Under the pieces are notes generated by a model. That model saw only the letters and a program-made list of their open reading frames with translations, ran no database searches and was not told the origin of the DNA. From a virus, in IMG/VR virus record IMGVR_UViG_3300025030_000028, positions 1 through 42,546 of that record: a stretch of DNA of 42,546 nucleotides; one strand, given 5' to 3'. This document shows, in pieces, positions 1 through 8,047 of this stretch (its first letter is position 1; the number at the start of each line of letters is the position of its first letter). Position numbers and translations under genes: made by a program.

Positions 1-73
1 GCGGGGTATAGGTGCCGAGCGTAATTTGCAGGTCGCGGAAGATTTCCACGGTCAAGGGTTTGCCCGCGTTCCG
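1..73. repeat. 73-bp terminal direct repeat, left copy
   Basis: Bases 1-73 are identical to 42474-42546. The VRR-NUC gene reads continuously only when the two copies are merged, so the repeat marks the point where a circular or permuted sequence was opened, probably an assembly overlap. It falls inside coding sequence, which argues against a dedicated terminal repeat. Confidence 0.95.
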
Positions 74-100
74 GTTGAACCATTCGTGAAGGTCGTTCAT
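1..100 (-). CDS. VRR-NUC nuclease, N-terminal fragment cut by the window edge
   Basis: Start codon ATG at 100-98 overlaps the stop of the helicase gene (TGA at 99-97) in an ATGA junction. The frame encodes MNDLHEWFNRNAGKPL and runs off base 1. Bases 1-73 duplicate the right end, where the same gene continues to 42079. The complete protein, counted across the joined ends, is 164 residues. See the entry at 42079-42546 for function. Confidence 0.85.
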   Translation of the reverse strand, partial: MNDLHEWFNRNAGKPLTVEIFRDLQITLGTYTP

Positions 101-1836
101 GCTGGGATCACTCCATGCTTATCAAGTAGGGTTCGAATCTTGAGGGTAAGGGCCTCGGCGTCGGGCCGCCCGAGGGCTTGCGCGCTCATTACGTCGAGGC
201 CGAACGTATGGTAAAAAATCCGGTAGCTTTGCGAGTCGTCGCGGCCTTGGTGCGCTTGCCAGCCCGCCCAAAGTGCGATCATTTCGCGCAAAGCGTGTTG
301 CGCTAATTGCCGCTCGTGGTGCCGATTCATGAGGCCCCGCGCGGCCATCGGGTCGAGCGATTGCGGTATGCGCGGCGCGCCGTCGATATTGGCGACCTTC
401 CCGCGCAAGGCGGCGAGCGCCTCGGGGGTCAGTTCGTGCAAGTCACCATCAACGAATTCGGGCGCGCTACGTTCGGGCGGCTCGGGGTAGAACCCGCAGT
501 ACGGGCACGTCTTGAGGAACCGGGGGTATATCGAAGCGCAAGGCGTGCCCATGCCGTCGGCGTTCTCGTTCGCGCACGCGCGAAGCGGCACGGCGTCGGA
601 AGGCCCCGAGCTACGGCGTTCGCGCCGGTCGAGCGTATCGTTACGCGGGGCGTCGGGCAGGCCGTGGCGTATGACGTTGCCCACGTGGTCGATAATGATA
701 CCGAAGGGCTTCGCGCTCGCGGCAATGTGGCCGAGGCGCTCGTCGTCGGTCAGGGTGCCCCATAGCGCGGATAATCCCGCGTCGATAAGCAAGCGCAACA
801 CCCGGCCGAATTGCTGCACGAACAGCGGCCAAGACTCGGTTTTGCGTACCATCGAAACGATTTCACACGCGGGAACATCGACGCCTTCGCCGAACAAATC
901 CACATTGACCAATTGCAGCACGTCGCCCGCCTTGAATCGGCGCATGATTTGCGCGCGTAGTAACGGGGGCGTCTTGGCGGTCACGATTTCGGCGGGCACC
1001 CCGGCGGCCTTGTATGCGGCGGTTATTTCCTTGGCCGCCTCAATATCGACGGCGAAGGTAATACCCCGGCCCAAGCGACCGAGAAGGCGCATTGAAATTT
1101 CGCGGTAGTGCCGCACCACGTCGCCCACGATCTTGTCGGAAGCATGAACGGCGGCGCGCAACTTGGCGGGCGAATAGTCGCCCGAGGCGGTCACGGTCAC
1201 TTCGGAATAATCCACGTCGGAAGGCGGCACGAACACGCGGTACGGCGTCAAATACCCGGTGTCGATAAGCTCGCGAAGCTCGGGGCCTTGCACGATACCC
1301 TCGAAAACCCCGTCGGCGTGCGCCCCCAGCCCGCGACCGTCGGCACGGGCAGGCGTGGCCGTGACCCCCAGCCCGTAGGCATTCGGGAACATCGTACAGG
1401 CTTCGCCCCATTTGTTATCGCGCAAGACGTGGTGCGCTTCGTCCATATCCCATAGGCCGACTTGATGCAACCAAGGGTCATTTTTGCGACCGATCAGCGT
1501 ATCGACCGAGCATACGCCGACGCGGCCCCCGGGGTTGTAGAACGACCGCCGGAATTCTTCCATGTGGAGGGCGACGCAATCCCGCCGCAAAGAGTCGGGG
1601 CCGATTACCCGGTGCGCTATGCCTTCGCGGGCCAGCGCTACAGACTTTTGCGTTACGAGTTCCGAGCGGTGCGCAATACTCGCGACGGCGCAATTCATGT
1701 CGCGCACAATGTCGGCAGTAATCACGGTCTTACCCGAGCCGGTCGGCGACTTGACGAGAACGTTTCTTTTTCCGTCGTTCCAGTGTTGGAAAACGGCGGC
1801 TTTGATACCAAGTTGGAAGGGGCGAAGGCGGCTCAT
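97..1836 (-). CDS. SF2 DEAD/DEAH-box helicase
   Basis: A 579-residue superfamily 2 helicase, probably acting in phage DNA replication or recombination. Walker A PTGSGKT is at residues 31-37, DEAH at 132-135, motif III TATPAR at 159-164, motif V around 311-322 (GEGVDVP) and motif VI QQFGRVLR at 341-348, so all core ATPase motifs are present. Four cysteines downstream (C421, C433, C444, C447, the last two as CPYC) could bind zinc. It starts a leftward operon that continues through the genome ends into VRR-NUC nuclease, methyltransferase, HTH protein and primase/helicase. No convincing Shine-Dalgarno precedes the ATG at 1836. The paired VRR-NUC gene is typical of phage helicase/nuclease modules; exact role unknown. 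Confidence 0.93.
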   Translation of the reverse strand: MSRLRPFQLGIKAAVFQHWNDGKRNVLVKSPTGSGKTVITADIVRDMNCAVASIAHRSELVTQKSVALAREGIAHRVIGPDSLRRDCVALHMEEFRRSFYNPGGRVGVCSVDTLIGRKNDPWLHQVGLWDMDEAHHVLRDNKWGEACTMFPNAYGLGVTATPARADGRGLGAHADGVFEGIVQGPELRELIDTGYLTPYRVFVPPSDVDYSEVTVTASGDYSPAKLRAAVHASDKIVGDVVRHYREISMRLLGRLGRGITFAVDIEAAKEITAAYKAAGVPAEIVTAKTPPLLRAQIMRRFKAGDVLQLVNVDLFGEGVDVPACEIVSMVRKTESWPLFVQQFGRVLRLLIDAGLSALWGTLTDDERLGHIAASAKPFGIIIDHVGNVIRHGLPDAPRNDTLDRRERRSSGPSDAVPLRACANENADGMGTPCASIYPRFLKTCPYCGFYPEPPERSAPEFVDGDLHELTPEALAALRGKVANIDGAPRIPQSLDPMAARGLMNRHHERQLAQHALREMIALWAGWQAHQGRDDSQSYRIFYHTFGLDVMSAQALGRPDAEALTLKIRTLLDKHGVIPA

Positions 1837-1855
1837 AAATTTAATTTCGTATCAC

Positions 1856-1884
1856 TTGACAAGACGGACAAGACGAAGAATAAT
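1856..1884 (+). promoter_or_regulatory. Sigma70-like promoter for the rightward DNA metabolism block
   Basis: TTGACA at 1856-1861, a 17-base spacer and AATAAT at 1879-1884. It lies in the divergent gap between the helicase and the gene at 1923, which has a GAAAGG Shine-Dalgarno. The spacer region holds two copies of ACAAGACG (1859-1866 and 1868-1875), a possible operator. Confidence 0.7.
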
Positions 1885-1922
1885 CGAATCTCCTTCACAA
1901 CACAACCTCGAAAGGTTAAATC

Positions 1923-2789
1923 ATGAAATTAGAAATCGACCTCGCCGACCGCGAAGAAATCGCCGCCGCCGTGCCGCTCTTGCAATTGATCCTCGACAAC
2001 ACGCCGAAGACTTGCGGCGGCCAGTGTAGCCACACGGTAGCGCATACCGTCGGCGACGTGAGCGTTTCCCATACTGTGACCGGCAACCCGGCTACCGTTG
2101 CGGCCGCCGTTGCGGAAATTTCGCAAGATCCGGCCGCCGTCTTCGGGGGAGGTGCCGCCGTGCCCGCCCCTTTGGCCGCTTCCATCCCGCCAATTGCAAC
2201 GCCCGCTATCGTTGCCCCGCCCGCCCCGGCGACTACTGCCCCGATTACGACGACGCTTGGGCCTGCCTCTTTGGGCGCGGGTGCCGCTTCGGTCGAATTG
2301 GATAAAAACGGCTTGCCGTGGGATGAACGCATTCACGCGGGCACGAAAACCAAGCTCAAGGGCGGCGAATGGAAGGCGAAAAAGAACGTCGAGGCCGCGT
2401 TGGTCGTGCAAGTCGAAGCCGAGTTGCGCGCCCGTATGGCCGCTACCCCGGCCGCCGTGCCTGCCGCCCCGGCCGTTGATCCTGCCGCCGTTTTTGGCGC
2501 GGCGGCCCCGGGGGTGCCGCCTGCCCCCGTCCTCCCTACCGTTCCCCCGGTTGCGCCCTTAGCGCCTGCCGCAACGGTTGCGCCTTCGGTAAGTGCCGAC
2601 CCGGCGACGTTTGAGCAACTCATGCCGCGCATTACCGCCGCCGTGACCGCCGGTATCATGCCGCCGACCGCCGTAGGGGCCGCGTGCGCCGCGCATGGCG
2701 TGGCCTCGGTCGTGACCTTGCAGCAAAGCCCGCAATTCGTGCCGCTCGTTTGGGCAACCCTTCGTCAGCAATACCCCGCCCTCGTATGA
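1923..2789 (+). CDS. Pro/Ala-rich early protein with conserved PWDERIHA motif
   Basis: 288 residues, first gene of the rightward DNA metabolism operon. The N-terminus has a Cys/His patch (CGGQCSHTVAH, residues 31-41). A central block (about 125-156) carries GLPWDERIHAGTKTK, a motif I recognise from many phage early proteins of unknown function. A C-terminal domain (about 228-288) includes a conserved helical-looking segment. The blocks are joined by long Pro/Ala linkers. The motif DPAAVFG occurs at 69-75 and 186-192, and a related DAASVFG occurs in the ssDNA-binding-like protein encoded at 3978. That suggests the two proteins share a docking or linker element. Shine-Dalgarno GAAAGG precedes the ATG. 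Stop overlaps the next start (ATGA). Function unknown; an accessory replication role is inferred from context only. Confidence 0.8.
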   Translation: MKLEIDLADREEIAAAVPLLQLILDNTPKTCGGQCSHTVAHTVGDVSVSHTVTGNPATVAAAVAEISQDPAAVFGGGAAVPAPLAASIPPIATPAIVAPPAPATTAPITTTLGPASLGAGAASVELDKNGLPWDERIHAGTKTKLKGGEWKAKKNVEAALVVQVEAELRARMAATPAAVPAAPAVDPAAVFGAAAPGVPPAPVLPTVPPVAPLAPAATVAPSVSADPATFEQLMPRITAAVTAGIMPPTAVGAACAAHGVASVVTLQQSPQFVPLVWATLRQQYPALV

Positions 2790-3946
2790 GCGCCCACGCC
2801 TTTCTAGCGCCGTCCTCGGCTTTCCGTTGGGTGCGTTGCGCCCTCTCGGCAAGCCTTGAGGCGGCCTACCCCGAAACCGAGGCCAGCCCGTCGAGCCTTG
2901 AGGGAACGGCGGCGCATTGGGTCGTGCAAATGCTCTTGCAGGGAACGCCCGTTGCGCTCGACATGCAAGCCCCGAACGGCGTAGCGGTAACGCAAGAAAT
3001 GCTCGAAGCGGCCGAACTTGTTCGCGACGACATTCTCGCAACGCTTGGGCCGGATTGGGCGAAGTACCTCGTAATCGAACAGCGCGTACAAATTCCCCGC
3101 GTGCATCCGACGCACAATTGGGGAACGCCCGACTATCGCGCGTGGTCGCGGCTCAACAATGGCCGCCTTTGCTTGCACGTATGGGATTTCAAATACGGGC
3201 ACGGGATCGTCGAGGCGTTCGAAAACTGGCAAATGATTGACTATACGGCGGGGCTACTCGACGAAGCCGGTATCGACGGTTTGACCGACCAAGAAACCGT
3301 CGTCGATATGATCGTAATCCAGCCGCGAGCGTTTCACCGCGAAGGCCCCGTGCGTCGTTGGCGCGTGGTCGCCTCAGACTTGCGGCCGCATATCAACCGC
3401 CTTGCAAACGCGGCAGGCGTCGCCCTTGGCACGAACCCCCCGGCAAACCCGACGCCGGAAGGGTGCGAAAACTGCCTCGGTCGCCACGCTTGCGAAGCGT
3501 TGCAGCGCGCCGCCTACGCCGCCGCCGACAAGGGCGAGCATTACGGGGCGCTTGACCTCTCGCCGCACGCCTTGGGGCTTGAATTGCGCGCCTTGAAACG
3601 CTCGCAAGCCTTGCTCGAAGCGCGCGTATCGGGTATCGAAGCGCAAGCCGTGGCCGCCATCAAAGCTGGTACGCTCGTGCCGTTTTGGGCGATGGAGTCA
3701 GTACCCGGCCGCCTCGCTTGGACAAAGCCCGCCCCCGAAATTTTCGCACTCGGCGAAATGCTCGGCCTCAAGTTGCAGAAAGACCCCGAGCCAATCACGC
3801 CGACGCAAGCGAAGGCCGTCGCCAAGGTCGCCAAGATTGACGGCGCGTTGTTCGACGCCTACGCAACCCGACCGGCAGGCGCGGCAAAACTTGTCGCCGA
3901 CGACGGCGCAAAAGCCCGCTTGACATTTTCGACAAGTAATACATAA
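2786..3946 (+). CDS. DUF2800 family PD-(D/E)XK nuclease (Cas4/RecB-like)
   Basis: 386 residues. I chose the ATG at 2786 because it overlaps the previous stop and gives the conserved N-terminus MSAHAFLAPSSAFRW. Features of the RecB/Cas4-like nuclease fold are visible: an early glutamate/GTAAH block (39-44), E99, GTPDYR at 113-118, the catalytic-type WDFKYG at 133-138 and QPRA at 179-182. Cysteines at 18, 227, 230 and 236 match the one-plus-three arrangement of Fe-S cluster nucleases such as AddB and Cas4. In other phages DUF2800 proteins are encoded beside an ssDNA-binding protein and a family A polymerase, as here. A role as exonuclease in recombination or DNA processing is likely but not proven. 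Confidence 0.88.
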   Translation: MSAHAFLAPSSAFRWVRCALSASLEAAYPETEASPSSLEGTAAHWVVQMLLQGTPVALDMQAPNGVAVTQEMLEAAELVRDDILATLGPDWAKYLVIEQRVQIPRVHPTHNWGTPDYRAWSRLNNGRLCLHVWDFKYGHGIVEAFENWQMIDYTAGLLDEAGIDGLTDQETVVDMIVIQPRAFHREGPVRRWRVVASDLRPHINRLANAAGVALGTNPPANPTPEGCENCLGRHACEALQRAAYAAADKGEHYGALDLSPHALGLELRALKRSQALLEARVSGIEAQAVAAIKAGTLVPFWAMESVPGRLAWTKPAPEIFALGEMLGLKLQKDPEPITPTQAKAVAKVAKIDGALFDAYATRPAGAAKLVADDGAKARLTFSTSNT

Positions 3947-3947
3947 T
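3920..3947 (+). promoter_or_regulatory. Class II promoter for the ssDNA-binding protein gene
   Basis: TTGACA at 3920-3925, 16-base spacer and CATAAT at 3942-3947, overlapping the end of the DUF2800 gene. The segment CGACAAGTAATACATAAT (3930-3947) recurs with one change at 36589-36606. It gives a ~25-base leader with the GAAAGG Shine-Dalgarno of the next gene. Confidence 0.65.
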
Positions 3948-3977
3948 TGCAACTCCACTAACTGAAAGGTTCAAACC

Positions 3978-5051
3978 ATGAAAACCGATTTCCTTACCCC
4001 CGTCGGTCGCCTCGTTCAAGGCGACCCGTTCGAAGCCCAAACCAAAAACATGCAAGGGCAACCGCTCGTCACCATGAGCGGCCAGCCGACGCAACGTTTC
4101 TTTATTGCCGTTGCTTTCCGCAAAGACGACCCGTTGTTTCCGGCCTTTTATCAAAAGCTCGTCGAGGTTGCCCGGGGTTCGTTCCCGACCCTGTTTAACG
4201 CGCAAGGCCAATGCTCGCACCCGCGCTTCTCGTGGAAACTGGCCGACGGCGACGGCATGGACGACAACGGCAAGAGCAACGCAACGAAAGAAGGTTTCGC
4301 CGGTCATTGGGTTGTCAAGTTCTCGTCGTCTTTCGCGCCGCGTTGCTTCCACGCGGGCCACTATCAACCGCATGAGCAAATCCAAGACAAAAACGCCATT
4401 CAGCGCGGCTATTTCGTGCGCGTCGCCGGTACTATCGAAGGCAACGACAACGCACAAAAACCCGGCCTCTACGTGAATTTATCTATGGTTGAACTTGCAG
4501 GCGTCGGCCCCGTGATCACGAGCGGCCCGGATGCGGCGAGCGTCTTCGGCGGTGCGGCCCCGGCCCTGCCCCAAGGCGCGCAACCCCTGCCGATGCACGC
4601 GGCGGCCTCCCCTGCAATGCCCGGGATGCCTGCCGCGCCCGCCATGCCGGGAAACGCCTACCCCGCCGCCCCTGCCCCTGCGGTTCCGGGCTTGCCGCAA
4701 ATGCCTACGGGGGTGCCGTCAATGCCGAATGGAGTTGCCCCCGGTGCGACGATGTACCCTTCTAACCCCGCGCCTGCCCCGGTCGCCGTGCCCCCGAACC
4801 CCGCTTTTTTGGCGGGGCCGGGAGGTGTTCCCGGTGCGGCCGCCCCGGCAGTTGGGATGCCTGCGCCAGCAATGGCCCCGGGTGTTGGTGCCCCGATTGC
4901 TTACCCTTCTAACCCTGCCCCGGTAGCGCCCGCCCCCGTGGCCCCTGCGGTGCCGCAAATGACGGCGGCGGCAGGCGGCGCGACGTATGAGCAATTCCGC
5001 GCCCAAGGTTGGAACGATGAGCAAATGCGCGCCCAAGGTTACCTCGTATGA
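3978..5051 (+). CDS. ssDNA-binding-like protein (DUF2815-type) with long Pro/Ala tail
   Basis: 357 residues. Residues 1-175 form a compact beta-rich domain (TPVGRLVQGDPFEAQTK; FFIAVAFRKDDPLF; GLYVNLSMVELAG) resembling the DUF2815/phage ssDNA-binding proteins normally placed between DUF2800 and polymerase genes. Residues 185-335 are a low-complexity Pro/Ala/Met linker, with related PSNPAPA segments. The protein ends with TYEQFRAQGWNDEQMRAQGY, a C-terminal peptide I know from other phage SSB-like proteins, probably a partner-docking tail. It carries DAASVFGGAAP near 185-195, echoing the protein at 1923. It has its own promoter (3920-3947) and Shine-Dalgarno GAAAGG. Stop overlaps the next start. 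SSB function is inferred from context and weak similarity. Confidence 0.75.
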   Translation: MKTDFLTPVGRLVQGDPFEAQTKNMQGQPLVTMSGQPTQRFFIAVAFRKDDPLFPAFYQKLVEVARGSFPTLFNAQGQCSHPRFSWKLADGDGMDDNGKSNATKEGFAGHWVVKFSSSFAPRCFHAGHYQPHEQIQDKNAIQRGYFVRVAGTIEGNDNAQKPGLYVNLSMVELAGVGPVITSGPDAASVFGGAAPALPQGAQPLPMHAAASPAMPGMPAAPAMPGNAYPAAPAPAVPGLPQMPTGVPSMPNGVAPGATMYPSNPAPAPVAVPPNPAFLAGPGGVPGAAAPAVGMPAPAMAPGVGAPIAYPSNPAPVAPAPVAPAVPQMTAAAGGATYEQFRAQGWNDEQMRAQGYLV

Positions 5052-5236
5052 CCAAGCGGGCCGCCTCTACCAAGAAAGCCCCCACGGGGGCAGGGCGGCC
5101 CCGTCTTGGCGATGAAGCCATGAAGCCGCGAACCATTCGCATGACCGACGCGCAAGCCGAGAAGCTCGACCGGCTCGGCGGCGGCGCATGGGTTCGCGAC
5201 CGAATCGACAAAGCCAAAGACCCGGCCGAACAGTGA
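5048..5236 (+). CDS. Small ribbon-helix-helix-like protein
   Basis: 62 residues, start overlapping the preceding stop (ATGA at 5048-5051). A basic N-terminus (KRAASTKKAPTGAGRPRLG) is followed by RTIRMTDAQAEKLDRLG and GGAWVRDRIDKAK. The pattern is one short strand plus two helices, as in CopG/Arc-type ribbon-helix-helix DNA-binding proteins. It could regulate the operon or bind DNA with its SSB-like neighbour. No direct evidence of the target. Confidence 0.7.
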   Translation: MTKRAASTKKAPTGAGRPRLGDEAMKPRTIRMTDAQAEKLDRLGGGAWVRDRIDKAKDPAEQ

Positions 5237-5246
5237 TCAACCGCGC

Positions 5247-5260
5247 GCCCCTTCGGGGGC
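5247..5260 (+). other. Short intergenic GC hairpin
   Basis: GCCCC-TTCG-GGGGC, a stable tetraloop hairpin between the genes ending at 5236 and starting at 5284. It lacks a clear T tract (CGCTTTACTC follows), so it is more likely a processing or attenuating stem than a full terminator. Confidence 0.35.
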
Positions 5261-5283
5261 CGCTTTACTCTTGAGGTAGGAAG

Positions 5284-5454
5284 ATGGACAAGGAAACTTT
5301 TGATTTTGATACGTGGTTCGAAACACTGGCAATTCACGTACTCGAACGGGCGGGCGTTGAGTTTCGCGACGAAGACGCCGTGCGCGCCGACTACGACAAC
5401 GGCCGCGACGTGTTCGACGTTATCGACGAAATCGTGGCAGAGTACGGCGAATGA
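5284..5454 (+). CDS. Small acidic protein upstream of DNA polymerase
   Basis: 56 residues, beginning MDKETFDFDTWFETLAIHVL and ending VFDVIDEIVAEYGE. It has a GAGGTAGG Shine-Dalgarno just upstream, and its stop overlaps the polymerase start (ATGA at 5451-5454), so the two are translationally coupled. It is strongly acidic with predicted amphipathic helices. I do not recognise the family. A polymerase accessory role is possible from position only. Confidence 0.7.
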   Translation: MDKETFDFDTWFETLAIHVLERAGVEFRDEDAVRADYDNGRDVFDVIDEIVAEYGE

Positions 5455-7826
5455 CGCACCCCGCCGACATGCGCGCCGGTACGCAACTCCCCGCCGGTTT
5501 GGGGGTTGCGACCGTTCTACCCGATATAGATTTTGAAAGCTATAGCGAGGCCGGTTGCATCTTCGACTATGCGACGCAAAAATGGGTCGGGCCTCCCGGC
5601 GCAATGAAGGGCAAAAAGGGTTTGCCTATCGTGGGCGTCGCCGTGTATGCCACGCACCCGACGACCGAAGTTCTCTCGCTTGCCTATAACCTGAAAGACG
5701 GCCGAGGCCCCCGGCGATGGATACCGGGCGTCGGTTGCGAGCTACCCCCCGACCTCGTGGCTTGGATACTCGCGGGCGGTATCGTGGAAGCGTGGAACAG
5801 TGCTTTCGAATGGTGGATTTGGAATTATGTTTGCGCGCCGAAATATGGGTTCCCGCCGTTGCCTATCGAGCAAACCCGGTGCGCAATGGGCAAGGCGCGG
5901 GCGAGCGGATACCCGGGCGCGTTGGAAAAGGCCGGGGCCGTTATGCGCTTGACAACCCCCAAAGACGAGGGCGGGAAAACCCTACTCACGAAACTATCGG
6001 GGCCGCGCAATCCGACCAAGGGCGACAAGCGTTTGCGCCTCACGCCTGCCGATGCGGCCGAGGATTTCGAGGCGCTCTACAAGTACAACGACCGCGACAT
6101 TATCGCCGAGGCCGAAGCGTCGGCCCGGTGCCCCGACCTCACGGGGGAAGAATTAGAATTTTGGCTCGCCGACCAACGCATTAACCGGCGGGGGGTCGGT
6201 GTTGATGTTGAATCGCTCCACGCCTGCGCAAAGCTCGTCGAAATATGCTTGAAGCGGTACGACGCCGAGTTGCACCAATTGACCGGCGGGGCCGTCGAGC
6301 GGGCAAGCCAACTCGAACGCCTGAAAGGTTGGCTCGCGGGGCAAGGCGTGTTCGTCGGTAGCGGCCCGGGAACGATGGACGAAGACGCAATCGACGCCCT
6401 TATCAAGACCCTGCAACCGCACCAAGCCCTCGCGAAACGCGCGCTCGAAATCCGGCAGGCCGTCGGCTCGGCGTCGGTTAAAAAAGTCTTCGCGATGCGC
6501 AACCAGCTTTCACCGTGGGGGCGATTGCACGACCTGTTCAACTATCACGGCGCGCGCACGGGGCGGCCGACCGGCGAAGGCCCCCAGCCGACCAACTTAC
6601 CGAAGGCAGGCCCCGCCGTTTTGAAGTGCGCGTGCGGTCGCCACACGGGCGCGCATTTGACGGCCTGCGCATGGTGCGGCCTGCCGTTCCCCCCGGGCAA
6701 GAAAAAAGCCGAATGGGGGCCGGATGCGATGGAAGACGTTTTAGAGGTCATCAAGACCGGCGACCTATCCTTGGTCGAGCGTGCCTACGCCGACGCGATG
6801 CTATGCGTTTCCGGGTGCCTGCGGGGCCTGTTTTGGGCGGCCGAAGGGTGCGACCTGATAGCGTCGGACTTTTCCAGTATCGAGGGCGTCGTTACCGCGT
6901 GCCTCGCGGGCGAAGATTGGCGCGTCGAAATGTTCGCCACGCACGGCAAAGCCTACGAGTTGAGCGTCGCCAAAATTACCGGCATACCGTTTGCCGAAAT
7001 CATGGCGCACGCGGGCTTCGACGACGTAGAGCGGCCGGAATGGTGGAAGCACCGCGCCGACAAGACCAAGCCGCACCACCCCATGCGCCAAACGCTCGGC
7101 AAGGTCGCCGAACTGGCCTCGGGCTTCGGGGGTTGGATCAACGCTTGGAAGCGCTTCGGGGCCGATGCGTTCATGAATGACGACGAGATAAAGAAAGCGA
7201 TTCTCGCTTGGCGCGACGCCTCCCCGGCCATCGTCGAATTATGGGGCGGCCAAGAGCGGCGCGTCGGTTGGGAGCGCGTACCCGAGTTTTACGGCCTCGA
7301 AGGCATGGCGATTTCGGCCGTTCTCGCGCCCGGTCAATGGTTCCACGTCATGCGCAAAGACGGCACGCATTCGGGCGTGTCGTACATTTGCCACGGCGAC
7401 GCGCTCTATTGTTGGTTGCCCTCGGGCCGTGCGCTCACTTACCACGCCCCGCGCCTCTCGGCCAATCAACGGGCCTTCGGCGGCCAATACTCGCTCAGTT
7501 TCGAGGGCTACAACACGAACCCCCAGCAAGGGCCGGTCGGCTGGGTTCGCATTGATACCTATTCGGGCAAGCTATGCGAAAACGTCGTGCAAGCCGTCGC
7601 CCGCGATATTCAACGGTACGCAATCGTCAATCTCGAAAAGGCGGGCTATCCGGTCGTGTTGCATGTTTATGACGAGGATGTGGTCGAGGTGCCGCACGCC
7701 TTCGGCAGTATCGAGGAAGTCGAGCGAATCATGGGCATGATGCCGGATTGGGCGACCTACAAGGGCAAGCCGTGGCCGATCAGGGCCGCCGGGGGTTGGC
7801 GCGGCCGCCGCTACCGCAAGGAATGA
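5451..7826 (+). CDS. Family A DNA polymerase with 3'-5' exonuclease domain
   Basis: 791 residues, the replicative polymerase. Proofreading domain: exo I DFES (D27, E29), exo II WNSAFE (115-120), exo III YNDRD (212-216). Polymerase domain: GRPTGEGPQPTNLPK (371-385), motif A ASDFSSIEG with D473, motif B RQTLGKVAELASGFGG with R546 and K551, motif C HVYDED with D741 and E742. All catalytic residues are present. An unusual insert at 393-409 (CACG, then CAWCG) puts four cysteines (393, 395, 406, 409) between the GRPTGEGPQPTNLPK block and motif A, which looks like a zinc knuckle. This is the phage-type polymerase lacking a 5'-3' exonuclease domain. It is coupled to the small acidic gene upstream. 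Confidence 0.96.
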   Translation: MTHPADMRAGTQLPAGLGVATVLPDIDFESYSEAGCIFDYATQKWVGPPGAMKGKKGLPIVGVAVYATHPTTEVLSLAYNLKDGRGPRRWIPGVGCELPPDLVAWILAGGIVEAWNSAFEWWIWNYVCAPKYGFPPLPIEQTRCAMGKARASGYPGALEKAGAVMRLTTPKDEGGKTLLTKLSGPRNPTKGDKRLRLTPADAAEDFEALYKYNDRDIIAEAEASARCPDLTGEELEFWLADQRINRRGVGVDVESLHACAKLVEICLKRYDAELHQLTGGAVERASQLERLKGWLAGQGVFVGSGPGTMDEDAIDALIKTLQPHQALAKRALEIRQAVGSASVKKVFAMRNQLSPWGRLHDLFNYHGARTGRPTGEGPQPTNLPKAGPAVLKCACGRHTGAHLTACAWCGLPFPPGKKKAEWGPDAMEDVLEVIKTGDLSLVERAYADAMLCVSGCLRGLFWAAEGCDLIASDFSSIEGVVTACLAGEDWRVEMFATHGKAYELSVAKITGIPFAEIMAHAGFDDVERPEWWKHRADKTKPHHPMRQTLGKVAELASGFGGWINAWKRFGADAFMNDDEIKKAILAWRDASPAIVELWGGQERRVGWERVPEFYGLEGMAISAVLAPGQWFHVMRKDGTHSGVSYICHGDALYCWLPSGRALTYHAPRLSANQRAFGGQYSLSFEGYNTNPQQGPVGWVRIDTYSGKLCENVVQAVARDIQRYAIVNLEKAGYPVVLHVYDEDVVEVPHAFGSIEEVERIMGMMPDWATYKGKPWPIRAAGGWRGRRYRKE

Positions 7827-7884
7827 AAAATAACGCTTGACATTCCGTATTTCGTATTACATAATTCAGCCATCAACAACGAAC
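7827..7884 (+). promoter_or_regulatory. Class I repeated promoter plus leader, copy 1
   Basis: TTGACA at 7837-7842, 17-base spacer, CATAAT at 7860-7865, then the conserved leader TCAGCCATCAACAACGAA. It matches 35404-35461 at 55 of 58 positions and the core of 38085-38132. It drives the small genes from 7897. Confidence 0.75.
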
Positions 7885-7896
7885 GGGGGCAACATC

Positions 7897-8043
7897 ATGA
7901 ACATACGCGGCGCGCTCTACCGGCTCGCTTCCTTGCTCGGCGACTTGAACGCCGTAGCGAAGGGGCGCATTGTGCAAAGGATCGTGCGCAAGCAAGCGAC
8001 GAAAGCCGCAATGCGGGGCCTCGCCTCTTTCTTCCGGCGGTAA
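7897..8043 (+). CDS. Small basic protein, unknown
   Basis: 48 residues, ATG at 7897 chosen because it lies just after the class I promoter and a GGGGGC ribosome site. The sequence is Arg/Ala-rich and helical (MNIRGALYRLASLLGDL at the start, RGLASFFRR at the end), net positive, no cysteines. I do not recognise it. It is the first gene of a small-gene run (7897-9023) behind a repeated early-type promoter, so an early host-takeover or regulatory role is possible. Confidence 0.55.
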   Translation: MNIRGALYRLASLLGDLNAVAKGRIVQRIVRKQATKAAMRGLASFFRR

Positions 8044-8047
8044 GGCC

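Noticed and set aside
1-73. Terminal repeat as an attachment site or mobile-element repeat
   Set aside because: It lies inside a coding sequence that is continuous across the junction, there is no integrase or transposase, and an assembly overlap explains it fully.
5247-5260. Hairpin as a strong terminator before the polymerase
   Set aside because: No T tract follows; kept only as an intergenic hairpin.
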